A DNA stretch of 64,000 nt, from assembly GCA_002166865.1 (NCBI GenBank), contig NHTQ01000003.1, positions 326,001 to 390,000 on the forward strand, given 5' to 3'. Positions within the stretch are counted from its first letter, which is position 1, and every line of letters starts with the position of its first letter. The stretch comes from Rhodobacteraceae bacterium WFHF2C18. Lineage in GTDB: Bacteria; Pseudomonadota; Alphaproteobacteria; Rhodobacterales; Rhodobacteraceae. The translations under genes were made by a program, and so were the position numbers. Under the pieces are notes generated by a model, which worked only from the letters and a program-made list of their open reading frames with translations, searched no databases and had not been told where the DNA came from. Below, in pieces: positions 37,230-45,303 of the stretch.

Positions 37230-37829
37230 TCAGACCAACAGGACCTGGGTGCCCACCTTGGAAAGCGCGAAAAGTTCCTGGATGTGCTCGTTGTAAAGAC
37301 CGATGCAGCCGTTCGAGGACCTCCGCCCGATCTTGCGCGTGTCATGCGTGCCGTGAATCCGGTAATAGGTCCAGCTGAGATACAGCGCATGAGTTCCAAG
37401 CGGATTGTCCGGGCCCGGCGGCACGTATTCGGGCCAGTCAGGATTACGCTCCAGCATTGACGGGGTAGGACGCCAGTCCGGGCCTTCGACCTTGCGCACA
37501 ACGCGCGTGCGGCCGCGCCGGGTCAATTCCTCGGACATGGGCACGCTGGAGGGGTACAACTTGTAGACCGTCTCATCCTCGGACCAGTAGTGCAGAGCAC
37601 GCGAATCGATATCCACGAGGATGGCGCCATCCTTGAGGTTCGAGAAATAGGGCTTCCAATCCAGCGCCCGGAAACTCGAGATGTTGCGACGAACCGATTC
37701 CGTCACGCTCTTTTCCATCTCGACAGTGCCGGCGCCATCGACATCTTGCGCGATCGCAGGCACGCCGATCGTGGCAGCGCCCCCCGCCAGAAAGGCGCGG
37801 CGGCTGAAAATGTTTCTGGGATCGGCCAT
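37230..37829 (-). CDS. Tat-exported L,D-transpeptidase (YkuD/ErfK family)
   Basis: A 199-residue protein with a twin-arginine signal (FSRRAFLAGGAATIG, cleaved near AIAQD) and a C-terminal YkuD domain with the active-site pattern YRIHGTHDTRKIGRRSSNGCIGL (His about 169 region, Cys near 186). It crosslinks peptidoglycan or attaches proteins to it in the periplasm. Ribosome-binding site GAGGACGG. A CAP lipoprotein and a second transpeptidase-like gene follow, making a small envelope group. Confidence 0.9.
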   Translation of the reverse strand: MADPRNIFSRRAFLAGGAATIGVPAIAQDVDGAGTVEMEKSVTESVRRNISSFRALDWKPYFSNLKDGAILVDIDSRALHYWSEDETVYKLYPSSVPMSEELTRRGRTRVVRKVEGPDWRPTPSMLERNPDWPEYVPPGPDNPLGTHALYLSWTYYRIHGTHDTRKIGRRSSNGCIGLYNEHIQELFALSKVGTQVLLV

Positions 37830-38000
37830 TTCCGTCCTCCTGAGCGCGGTACCTCTTTTACGGCGAGCAATATATGACCCGGAAACCCGGGCCGCAATTC
37901 AAAGACGCGTTAGATGGCGATTTGGCGCTTGGGCGGTTTGAAAACCTGCGCGAGCCGCGATAGAGCTTCTTCATCACTCCCTTTTGCAATGGGCAGGCTC

Positions 38001-38516
38001 ATGGCGCGACTTCTTGGACTGGTCTTCTCGGCTCTCTTCGTTCTGGCGAGCTGCGCAGCACCGCCACCGTCGCCGCAGACAGGGCCCGACGGCAAACCAT
38101 TGCCCAAGGTCTACTGGATCCGTAGCAGCCAGAAGGCCGAAATCCAGTTCAGTATGCTCGATTCCGTCAACGCCTTGCGCGAGGCCGCGGGCAAACCGCC
38201 GGTGGAGCTGGACCCCAAGCTCAACGCGGCGGCGGCAACGCATTCGCGCGATATGGCGGTTCAGAACCGGCCGTGGCATTTCGGGTCAGACGGTTCTTCG
38301 CCGATCGATCGCATCCGGCGCGTCGGGTACGAGGGCGAACTCGTGGGAGAGACGATCTCGGAAACCTACGAAACCGAGGTCGAAACGCTTGCGGCCTGGA
38401 TGGACAAACCCACGACCCGGGAGGTGATCCTGGATCCCGATGCCCGAAAGATGGGGTTTGCCTGGCACCAGGAAAGCAACGGCAAGATCTGGTGGACCCT
38501 GGTGCTGGGCACCTGA
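38001..38516 (+). CDS. CAP-domain (SCP/PR-1 like) lipoprotein
   Basis: A 171-residue lipoprotein: signal peptide with lipobox LASC (mature Cys18 region) and a CAP domain (about 50-171: LDSVNALREAAGKPPVELDPKL, ATHSRDMAVQNRPWHFG, GETISETY, DPDARKMGFAW, WWTLVLG). Bacterial CAP proteins are extracytoplasmic; some bind cell-wall or lipid ligands, but the function is mostly unknown. The ATG at 38001 is chosen because it gives a clean signal peptide. It sits between two L,D-transpeptidase genes, suggesting an envelope role. Confidence 0.82.
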   Translation: MARLLGLVFSALFVLASCAAPPPSPQTGPDGKPLPKVYWIRSSQKAEIQFSMLDSVNALREAAGKPPVELDPKLNAAAATHSRDMAVQNRPWHFGSDGSSPIDRIRRVGYEGELVGETISETYETEVETLAAWMDKPTTREVILDPDARKMGFAWHQESNGKIWWTLVLGT

Positions 38517-38522
38517 CGGCCG

Positions 38523-39020
38523 CTAAGGCATGAGACGGATGGGCGTGTCGTTGTCCACCATCGCGTATATCTCTTCCATCTCGCGATTGCTGACCGATAT
38601 GCAGCCGGCGGTCCAGTCCGGCCTCGTCCCGAAAAGCCGCCAGGGACGGCCGTGGATGAAGATGTCCCCGCCCGGCGAAAGTCCCGCGGATCGTGCACGG
38701 GTCACATCCGCTTCGTTCGGGTAGGAAATGCCAAGCGACAGGTGGAACGCGCTTTCGGGGTTGCGGCGGTCGATGGTGTAGTCGCCCTCGGGCGTGCGCC
38801 CGTCGCCTTCGAACCGCTTATGGCCGTTCGGAGCGAAGCCCAGATCGACATCGTAAGTCCTGAGCACCTGATCGTGATGCATCAGGAACATCCGACGATC
38901 ACCCTTGTCCACCAGGATCTTCGTCACTTCCGGGCCGTCATAGGTCTTGAACTTGGACGAGGCACAGCCGGTTATGGCGACCAGCCCGAAAAGACACAGC
39001 ACCAAGGTCAATCGTCGCAT
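38523..39020 (-). CDS. L,D-transpeptidase family lipoprotein
   Basis: A 165-residue protein with signal peptide and lipobox AITGCASS, and a YkuD-like domain with RTPEGDYTIDRRNPES, IFIHGRPW and the cysteine motif DWTAGCISVSNREM. The domain is the murein-modifying L,D-transpeptidase/endopeptidase type. It converges with the CAP lipoprotein gene, 6 bases apart. Together with the Tat-exported enzyme it makes two YkuD proteins within 2 kb. Confidence 0.87.
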   Translation of the reverse strand: MRRLTLVLCLFGLVAITGCASSKFKTYDGPEVTKILVDKGDRRMFLMHHDQVLRTYDVDLGFAPNGHKRFEGDGRTPEGDYTIDRRNPESAFHLSLGISYPNEADVTRARSAGLSPGGDIFIHGRPWRLFGTRPDWTAGCISVSNREMEEIYAMVDNDTPIRLMP

Positions 39021-39095
39021 TTTTCGTTACCTGCCCTCGTTTTTCCTTGGGCGCTATTTTACCCCATTTGAAATGGGCAGGCATTCCCTTTTTTG

Positions 39096-40316
39096 TCAGG
39101 CATCCCGGCGAAATTCCGCCACCAGTTCCACGTGCGCGGACCAGCGGAATTGGTCCACAACGCGCACCCCGGCCAGATGATACCCCGCCACCAGCAGATC
39201 CCGCGCATCGCGGGCGAAGCTGGCCGGATGACACGAGACATAGGCGATGACCGGTAGCCCGGCGCGGACGAGTTCGGCAACCTGTGCCGAGGCGCCGGCG
39301 CGCGGCGGGTCAATCACCGCCCCGTCGTATCCCGCCAGTTCCTCGGCCATCAGGGGGCGCCGGAAAAGATCGCGTGTTCCCGCCGTAAGGGATTTCAGGC
39401 CCGTTGCATGCCGCCACGCGTGGTCCAGCGCCGCTACCATTCCCGGGGCACCTTCCGCCGCGTCCACGCGCGCCCCGCGCGCAAGCGGCAGGGCGAAGGT
39501 GCCGCAGCCCGCGAACAAGTCCACCACCCGCCGCGCCGTCGCCAGCGCCGCCGTCACATCCGCCCGCAGCGCTGCCTCGCCTTCGGCTGTTGCCTGCAAG
39601 AACGCCCCGGGCGGTGGCACGACCGTGACGCCGTCGAAATCCTGCTCGGGCGCCAGGCGGGTCGCGATGGTTTCGCCGTTCCAGGCAATCCGCGCCAGAT
39701 CGTGCCGTTGAGCGAGCTGCGCAAGCTCCTGCCGCAGCGGCCCGTCCAGTTCCTTGCCGTCGCTCACCGCGATATCCAGGCCGTTCCGGCTGGTCGTGGC
39801 ACTGACGGCCAGGGCGTGCTTGCGGCTGGCCCCGCACCGTGCTGCGTCCTCGGCGACGGGCAGGGCCGCCATCAGATCGGGATGCAGAAGCTGGCAGTCC
39901 GGTATCTCGACGATCTGATCGGACCCCCGCCTGTGGAACCCGGCCATCGCGCCCTTTTTCGTGCGTCGGGCTGCCAGGGTTGCCCGACGCCGCGAGTTGG
40001 GCGGCGAGATCGCCATCGGCCGAAACGGCGCCTCGATGCCTTGAGCAGCCAGGGCTGTGCGAACCACCTGTTCCTTCCAGTCCGCGACGAAATCGTCCGA
40101 AGCGTGCTGCAATTGGCAGCCCCCGCAGGTGCTGAAATGGCGACAGGGCGGCGTGACCCGCGCGGGCGAAGGCGCATGGATCCGCACATCCCGCAGCGTG
40201 TTTCCGTCAAGCGCCCCGCTCACGACCTCGCCGGGAAGCGTGCGGGGGGCGTAGATCGGCCCCTCGGCGATTCCATCGCCCTGGTGGCCCAAGCGGTCAA
40301 TCGTGACTTTTTGCAT
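39096..40316 (-). CDS. class I SAM-dependent RNA uracil C5-methyltransferase (RlmD/TrmA family)
   Basis: A 406-residue protein of COG2265: a TRAM-like N-terminus (GHQGDGIAEGPIYAPRTLPGE), a 4Fe-4S site CRHFSTCGGC, SAM motif DLFAGCGTFALPLA, DPPRAGAS and the catalytic cysteine in YVSCHPASFARD. It makes 5-methyluridine in rRNA or tRNA. The exact target (23S positions or tRNA U54) cannot be read from the sequence. cca lies 22 bases upstream on the same strand, linking two RNA-processing enzymes. Confidence 0.9.
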   Translation of the reverse strand: MQKVTIDRLGHQGDGIAEGPIYAPRTLPGEVVSGALDGNTLRDVRIHAPSPARVTPPCRHFSTCGGCQLQHASDDFVADWKEQVVRTALAAQGIEAPFRPMAISPPNSRRRATLAARRTKKGAMAGFHRRGSDQIVEIPDCQLLHPDLMAALPVAEDAARCGASRKHALAVSATTSRNGLDIAVSDGKELDGPLRQELAQLAQRHDLARIAWNGETIATRLAPEQDFDGVTVVPPPGAFLQATAEGEAALRADVTAALATARRVVDLFAGCGTFALPLARGARVDAAEGAPGMVAALDHAWRHATGLKSLTAGTRDLFRRPLMAEELAGYDGAVIDPPRAGASAQVAELVRAGLPVIAYVSCHPASFARDARDLLVAGYHLAGVRVVDQFRWSAHVELVAEFRRDA

Positions 40317-40338
40317 GATGGTGCCTCGATGATGCGGC

Positions 40339-41487
40339 TCACTGCTGCAAGAGCTGTTCGCGGCTCAGGCGGAAGCCGGAGTCGATCCAGGCCCGCTCCA
40401 GTTCCGCGAGCTTCGCGCCCAAGGCCGGCCCGGTATACCTCGGCATCAGGTCACGGGCAGTGACCGGGAAACGCGCCGCCGCACCTTCGCTCAGGGCGGG
40501 GCGAGGGTCACTGTTCAGCGGCTGCTCCAGAAGGGCCGCACGCAAAAGGACGATATCAAGGCCCATCTCTGCGCCGTGACGATACCCCAGTTCGGCAGGC
40601 GCCCGGCCCGCGGCCGCCTCTTCGCGCAGCGTGTCGAGGCGGCGAGCCTGCGCCTTGCTCAGCCGCAGGTGGCTGGTATCCTCCGGATGCAGGGCCGCAA
40701 GTCGCCGTAGGCTGTCCGGTGCCGCGTCGAACTGCCGTTCCAGATGCACCAGTGGCGCGAGCGCCCGATCTTCGGCCCCCGGCAGAACCACGGCCAAAAC
40801 ACCGGCAACCCGCATCGCCGCCACCGATGGGGCGGGATCAGCCGCCGCCAAGAGCTTGAGCATCTCGCCGGTGATCCGCTCGCGCGACAACCCCGACAGG
40901 CCATCGGCATGACGGGCCGCCGCTGCCAAGCCCTCGGGATCCAGGCCGTGACCCGGATCCCCATACCGTGCATGGAAACGGAAGAACCTCAGGATTCGCA
41001 GGTAATCCTCACGAATGCGCTGATCCGGGTCATCGATGAAGCGCACGCGCCGCGCGCGCAGGTCGGGCAAGCCGCCAAGCGGATCGACCAGCGTGCCGTC
41101 GCAGCGGGCGTAAAGCGCGTTCATCGTGAAATCGCGGCGGCGGGCATCATGGCTGACTTCGGTCGCGTAGGCCACGACAGCGTGGCGACCGAAGGTTTCT
41201 ACATCCTCTCGGAACGTCGTGACCTCGTGCGGAATGTGGTCAGAGACGATAGTGACTGTTCCATGATCTATCCCCGTCGGCACCGCCTTCAGGCCGGCGG
41301 CCACCGCCAGATCCATCACCGTTTCCGGGTGCGCGTCGGTTGCCAGATCGATATCGTCCACAGGTTCGTCCAGCAGCGCATTGCGCACGCAGCCGCCCAC
41401 GAAGAGCGCCTGGTGCCCCGCCCATTCCAACATCCGACAGACGGCCTGCGTCCCCGCGCCCTCGATCCAATCGCCGGTGACCTTCAT
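40339..41487 (-). CDS. cca: CCA tRNA nucleotidyltransferase
   Basis: A 382-residue class II nucleotidyltransferase: FVGGCVRNALLDEPVDDIDLATDAHPE holds the DxD metal ligands, RRRDFTMNALY and EDYLRILRFFRFHARYG are the next family motifs; a helical C-terminal part follows. It adds or repairs the CCA end of tRNAs (or a PcnB-like relative, less likely). The start ATG at 41487 overlaps the stop of the Nudix gene upstream (ATGA). No HD phosphohydrolase domain is visible. Confidence 0.9.
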   Translation of the reverse strand: MKVTGDWIEGAGTQAVCRMLEWAGHQALFVGGCVRNALLDEPVDDIDLATDAHPETVMDLAVAAGLKAVPTGIDHGTVTIVSDHIPHEVTTFREDVETFGRHAVVAYATEVSHDARRRDFTMNALYARCDGTLVDPLGGLPDLRARRVRFIDDPDQRIREDYLRILRFFRFHARYGDPGHGLDPEGLAAAARHADGLSGLSRERITGEMLKLLAAADPAPSVAAMRVAGVLAVVLPGAEDRALAPLVHLERQFDAAPDSLRRLAALHPEDTSHLRLSKAQARRLDTLREEAAAGRAPAELGYRHGAEMGLDIVLLRAALLEQPLNSDPRPALSEGAAARFPVTARDLMPRYTGPALGAKLAELERAWIDSGFRLSREQLLQQ

Positions 41488-42104
41488 GCGCGCCCCCCGC
41501 CAGCCAAGGCACGGAGAATACGCGCCGTGGCGCCCCATATGTAATAGGGGCCGAAAGGCACGGTGTAATAGCGCCGCCAGGTTCCCCGCCACCGACGGGC
41601 CTGAACGCTGTAAAGGTCGGGATCCAGGATATGCGCCAGCGGGACCTCGAAGATCTCTTCGACCTCGCCCGCCTCGGGCACGGGTTTGAACGCTGATCGG
41701 ACCCGCGCCACCACCGGCGTCACCTCGAAGCCCGTCACGGTCTCATGGGCGGGCATGCATCCCAGGATCTCGACGTTTCCGGGATCGAGCCCGATCTCCT
41801 CGCGCGCTTCACGAAGCGCGGCGGCGGTAATATCGGTGTCTCCGTCGTCTTTCTTGCCGCCCGGAAAGGCGACCTGCCCGGGATGATGCTTGAGCGCCGA
41901 AGAGCGCTTCGTCAGGAACAAACGCGCCGTACCGCCATTGCAAAGGATGCCAACCAAGACGGCGGCCGGGCGCAATCGCCGCCCCGTCGGCAGAACCGCA
42001 TCGGGGTTCAAATCATAATCCGACGAGGGCGCATGCGGGGTTTCCAGCGCCCTTCTGACGGATGCGAGGGGATCACGTACCGTCACCAGGCGACTCGTCG
42101 GCAT
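41484..42104 (-). CDS. Nudix hydrolase, probable CoA pyrophosphatase (NudL/YeaB type)
   Basis: About 206 residues. The Nudix box is GGKKDDGDTDITAAALREAREEIGL, preceded by LTKRSSALKHHPGQVAFPGG, which is the UPF0035 signature of CoA pyrophosphatases. It would hydrolyse CoA to phosphopantetheine. Start is uncertain: ATG at 42104, TTG at 42113 and GTG at 42086 are all in frame; the ATG is reported. Coding overlaps the end of hslO upstream and the start of cca downstream, so the three are one compact operon. Confidence 0.88.
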   Translation of the reverse strand: MPTSRLVTVRDPLASVRRALETPHAPSSDYDLNPDAVLPTGRRLRPAAVLVGILCNGGTARLFLTKRSSALKHHPGQVAFPGGKKDDGDTDITAAALREAREEIGLDPGNVEILGCMPAHETVTGFEVTPVVARVRSAFKPVPEAGEVEEIFEVPLAHILDPDLYSVQARRWRGTWRRYYTVPFGPYYIWGATARILRALAGGGRA

Positions 42105-43068
42105 CGAAACCAAGGGTCTTGGGGTCCAGCCGGTAATGGGCGCCGCAGAACTGGCAATCCGCGGTCACGAGCCCTTCGTCGGTGGTCATCTTCGCGATAT
42201 CCTTGGCAGAATAGATCGAAAGGCTGTTGCGGACGCGATCTTCGGAACAGGTACATCCAAAGCGCACAGGCTGCATGTCGAAGACGCGTGGCACCTCTTC
42301 ATGGAAAAGCCTGACAAGCAGGTCGGTGGGGCTAACGTCGGGACCAACCAGTTCGGCATCCTCAACGGTGTCAAGCAGGGTATTGACCCGGTACCAGTTC
42401 TCTTCGTCGTCATCGCTGACCACGTCCGAGGGTGTCAGCAGGCCGTTGACCCCCGATCCGCCGCCCTGGATGTGCGGCGACGCCTTGGGCATGTGTTGCA
42501 ACATGACGCCACCGGCGCGCCAAGCGTCGCCACGACCGTTTTCCTGCACCTTTGTAAAGGTGATCGCGAACCTTGTCGGCAACTGCTCGGACTGCGCAAA
42601 ATACGTCTCCGCGCACCCGCTGAGGCTCTCACCCCCAAGCGGCGTGATCCCTTGGTAAGGTTCGGTTCCACGGCCCTGGTCGATCAGCACGGCGAAATAG
42701 CCTTCACCGATCTGCTCGAAAGCTCCCGCATCGGTGATCCTATCCCGGTCGAAGCTGGCATAGGCCCGGATACGGGCGGGTTCGCCTTCCTGCGCGGGTG
42801 CGAAGTAGTCGGTGGCGATCATCCGCACCGCGCCCCGTGACTGCACCTGCAGCGACAGCTTCCAGCGCAACTTGACCGTCTGGCCGATGAGCGCCGTCAG
42901 CACCGTCATCTCGGCCACCAGCGCCTCCACGGGCGCGGGATAGTCGTGCTGGGCCAGAACGCCGTCAAGAACACCGTCCAGGCGCGCGACCCGCCCACGG
43001 ATATCCGAGTTGTCCAGCTGGAACGGCAGGATGGTGTCGTCCCAGGCGATTTTCTGTCCGATGGTCAT
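42073..43068 (-). CDS. hslO: redox-regulated chaperone Hsp33
   Basis: A 331-residue Hsp33. The C-terminal zinc redox switch has four cysteines: CTC in RFGCTCSEDRVRN and CQFC in DCQFCGAHYRLD. It is activated by oxidation with unfolding and holds aggregation-prone proteins. The ATG at 43068 follows AAGGAAA. A heat-shock type promoter lies 37 bases upstream. It leads a group with a CoA-diphosphatase-like Nudix and cca. Confidence 0.95.
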   Translation of the reverse strand: MTIGQKIAWDDTILPFQLDNSDIRGRVARLDGVLDGVLAQHDYPAPVEALVAEMTVLTALIGQTVKLRWKLSLQVQSRGAVRMIATDYFAPAQEGEPARIRAYASFDRDRITDAGAFEQIGEGYFAVLIDQGRGTEPYQGITPLGGESLSGCAETYFAQSEQLPTRFAITFTKVQENGRGDAWRAGGVMLQHMPKASPHIQGGGSGVNGLLTPSDVVSDDDEENWYRVNTLLDTVEDAELVGPDVSPTDLLVRLFHEEVPRVFDMQPVRFGCTCSEDRVRNSLSIYSAKDIAKMTTDEGLVTADCQFCGAHYRLDPKTLGFDADESPGDGT

Positions 43069-43104
43069 GGGGTTTCCTTGTGCGCCGGTGGTTGGCATAC
43101 CGCG

Positions 43105-43135
43105 TCTATATAGGCAGGACAAGGCAGGGACCAAG
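43105..43135 (-). promoter_or_regulatory. RpoH (sigma32) type promoter of hslO
   Basis: On the minus strand CTTG (43135-43132) and CCTATATAGA (43114-43105) are separated by 17 bases, one mismatch from CTTG-N17/18-CYTATnTnnG. It resembles the dnaK promoter in this window, fitting a heat-shock chaperone gene. Confidence 0.7.
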
Positions 43136-43140
43136 GCCCC

Positions 43141-43584
43141 ATGACTCCTCGATTCGGCACGCCGCCACGACCCGACGTGGCCTATACCCGCAGGCCCGGG
43201 GCCTATGCCGTGCTGCCAAGGCATGGCCAATTGCTGCTCACGCACCAGGCGCAGCCCGTTCCCGAACTCCAACTGCCGGGCGGGGGAATCGACCCGGGCG
43301 AAAGCCCGATCCGGGCGCTCCACCGCGAAGTTTTCGAAGAAACGGGCTGGACGATAACACAGCCGCGCCGCCTCGGCGCGTTCCGTCGGTTCGCCTACAT
43401 GCCGGAATACGATCTATGGGCAGAGAAGCTTTGCATCATCTATCTTGCTTGGCCCGTACGCATGCGGGATCTGCCCACGGAACCCGGGCACACCGCTGTC
43501 TGGGCCAACCCCGCAAAGGCGGCGAGGGACCTCGGCAATGCCGGGGACAGGTACTTCGTCAGCCGGATTCTGCCCCGGGCTTGA
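43141..43584 (+). CDS. Nudix hydrolase of unknown substrate
   Basis: A 147-residue Nudix protein: GGGIDPGESPIRALHREVFEETGW is the Nudix box. The flanks (YTRRPGAYAVLPRHGQLLLTHQ, YDLWAEKLCIIYLAWPV) do not identify a substrate. It starts 6 bases from the hslO promoter on the other strand, and its 3' end overlaps the convergent phosphatase gene by 26 bases. It is the third Nudix gene in the window. Confidence 0.85.
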   Translation: MTPRFGTPPRPDVAYTRRPGAYAVLPRHGQLLLTHQAQPVPELQLPGGGIDPGESPIRALHREVFEETGWTITQPRRLGAFRRFAYMPEYDLWAEKLCIIYLAWPVRMRDLPTEPGHTAVWANPAKAARDLGNAGDRYFVSRILPRA

Positions 43585-44863
43585 GTTCCATAAGCACCGC
43601 CGACACATCGTCACCAAAGGCCGTGCTCCCGGCGTGGTCCGACAGCGCAGCCGTCACCGAGTCCAGGCATTCCGGCCCCCGGACATGGCGCAGGCGACGC
43701 ATCATTCGGGCCAGTCCCGCCTCTCCGAGAAAACGGGCCTGGGGATCGGCACATTCGACGATCCCGTCCGAGTAGATCATAAACCGGTCCCCCGGGTTCA
43801 GGATCACCTCGAACTCCTGATAAACGGCCTCCTGGATCAGGCCAACGGGCAACCCGCCGTCACCCACGAACTCTACCGAACCGTCGGCACGTTGAACGAG
43901 CGGGCAGGGATGGCCAGCCTGCGCCACGGTCACACGCCCGGTTTGCAGGCAGGCATCCGCCAGAAGAGCGGTGAAATAATGTTCCGTCTCCATGTCATCC
44001 AGGATGAGACGATTGAGCACGGCAACCGTTTCGGCCGGTGATCGCGGGACGTAGGCGCCCTGCTGGGTTCGGCGGAACGCGACGTTCTGATCCGGGGCCG
44101 AGGTGGACAGATAACCGGCCAGGCGCGCGGTCATCAGGGCCGAACTGATACCGTGGCCAGAGACATCGATACCGAAAAGGCCCACGCGCCCCTGTGCTAT
44201 GGGAAACATGCCCACCAGATCGCCGCCGACGTGCCCGCTGGAGCGAAGGGCAAGAGAAACTTCAGCCAGACCGAAATCCCGGTAGCGGTCGCGCACCAGG
44301 GATTGTTGCAGATTCTTCGCCTCGACCAGATCGTCGTCGAGCGACTTGTAAACCCGCCGCAGTTCACTCAGGGTCGTTTCGACAAGGCGTTTCTTCTCAG
44401 TCAGTTCACGTTCCATGCGCAGGATCCGGTCGCCCGCAGCTATCCGGGCGCGCAGTTCCGCGCCGCTGACCGGCTTGGTCAGGAAATCGTCCGCCCCGGC
44501 ATCCAGCCCCGCCGCGATATCATCCTTTTCGCTTTTCGAAGTCAGCAGGATGAAATACCCATAGCTGTCGCGCGGCAGGTTCCGGAATTCGCGGCAGAAC
44601 TCCGGGCCGGACATCTCGGGCATCATCCAGTCGCTCAAGACAAGGTCGGGGGGCGACACCGCGCATACCTTCAAGGCCTCGCCCCCCGATGCGGCCTGGT
44701 CAACCAGAAACCCCCATCGTTCCAGCAGCGATATCAGGATTCGCCTTTGCAACCGGCTATCGTCCACGACGAGAACACGCCGGATCGCCGCTTGATCCCC
44801 CAGCGTATCCTCGGCCGCCTGAATCGCCGTTTCCAAAACATCCACCTCGCACCACCCGTTCAA
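43559..44863 (-). CDS. response regulator fused to PP2C-type (SpoIIE/RsbU) serine phosphatase
   Basis: A protein of up to 434 residues. A receiver domain (about 28-145) has acidic pocket DD, phosphoacceptor Asp78 in LSDWMMPEMSG and Lys in FLTKPVSG; a coiled-coil-like linker (about 150-190) leads to a PP2C phosphatase (about 195-430: GGDLVGMF, GIDVSGHGISSALMTARL, YSDGIVECAD, GDDVSAVLM). Such proteins dephosphorylate anti-sigma antagonists in partner-switch systems. The start is uncertain: TTG at 44863 (longest) or GTG at 44845. A lone Hpt protein is encoded divergently 107 bases away and could feed its receiver domain. Confidence 0.88.
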   Translation of the reverse strand: MNGWCEVDVLETAIQAAEDTLGDQAAIRRVLVVDDSRLQRRILISLLERWGFLVDQAASGGEALKVCAVSPPDLVLSDWMMPEMSGPEFCREFRNLPRDSYGYFILLTSKSEKDDIAAGLDAGADDFLTKPVSGAELRARIAAGDRILRMERELTEKKRLVETTLSELRRVYKSLDDDLVEAKNLQQSLVRDRYRDFGLAEVSLALRSSGHVGGDLVGMFPIAQGRVGLFGIDVSGHGISSALMTARLAGYLSTSAPDQNVAFRRTQQGAYVPRSPAETVAVLNRLILDDMETEHYFTALLADACLQTGRVTVAQAGHPCPLVQRADGSVEFVGDGGLPVGLIQEAVYQEFEVILNPGDRFMIYSDGIVECADPQARFLGEAGLARMMRRLRHVRGPECLDSVTAALSDHAGSTAFGDDVSAVLMELKPGAESG

Positions 44864-44970
44864 GGCGGTGCTAGGCCCCTTTTCTTAAGACGGAATGAAG
44901 GCGCAAATTGGCGGGAATTTCCAACGCGTGGCAAGATTTTCTTCACTAGGGCAAGGCAGAAACGTCGGGC

Positions 44971-45303
44971 ATGATTGATTGGGACAGGATATCGGAACTG
45001 CGGGCCGAAATCGGGCCCGATGACTTCCGCGAGGTTGTCGCGCTTTTCCTGCAGGAGGTCGATGAAGAGATTGCCGTCCTGCGCGCGGCTCCCCCGGAGG
45101 ACGAGCTGGAGGCACGCCTTCACTATCTCAAGGGCAGCGCCTTGAACCTCGGGTTCGCGGATTTCTCTCGCTTGTGTCAGGACGGCGAGCGCGCTGCAGC
45201 CCAAGGGCTTCATGCTCGGATCGATCTGGGTGCAATCCTTGAGTGTTTCGATGCGTCCAAGGCCGCGTTCCTTGAACGGATGGAGGCGCGGCCGCCACCC
45301 TAG
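44971..45303 (+). CDS. histidine phosphotransfer (Hpt) protein
   Basis: A 110-residue four-helix Hpt-like protein with His51 in the conserved HYLKGSALNLG. It would carry a phosphoryl group between a hybrid histidine kinase and a response regulator; no kinase is in this window. The neighbouring divergent response regulator/phosphatase is the obvious candidate partner. Its 3' end overlaps ilvA by 4 bases. Confidence 0.85.
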   Translation: MIDWDRISELRAEIGPDDFREVVALFLQEVDEEIAVLRAAPPEDELEARLHYLKGSALNLGFADFSRLCQDGERAAAQGLHARIDLGAILECFDASKAAFLERMEARPPP

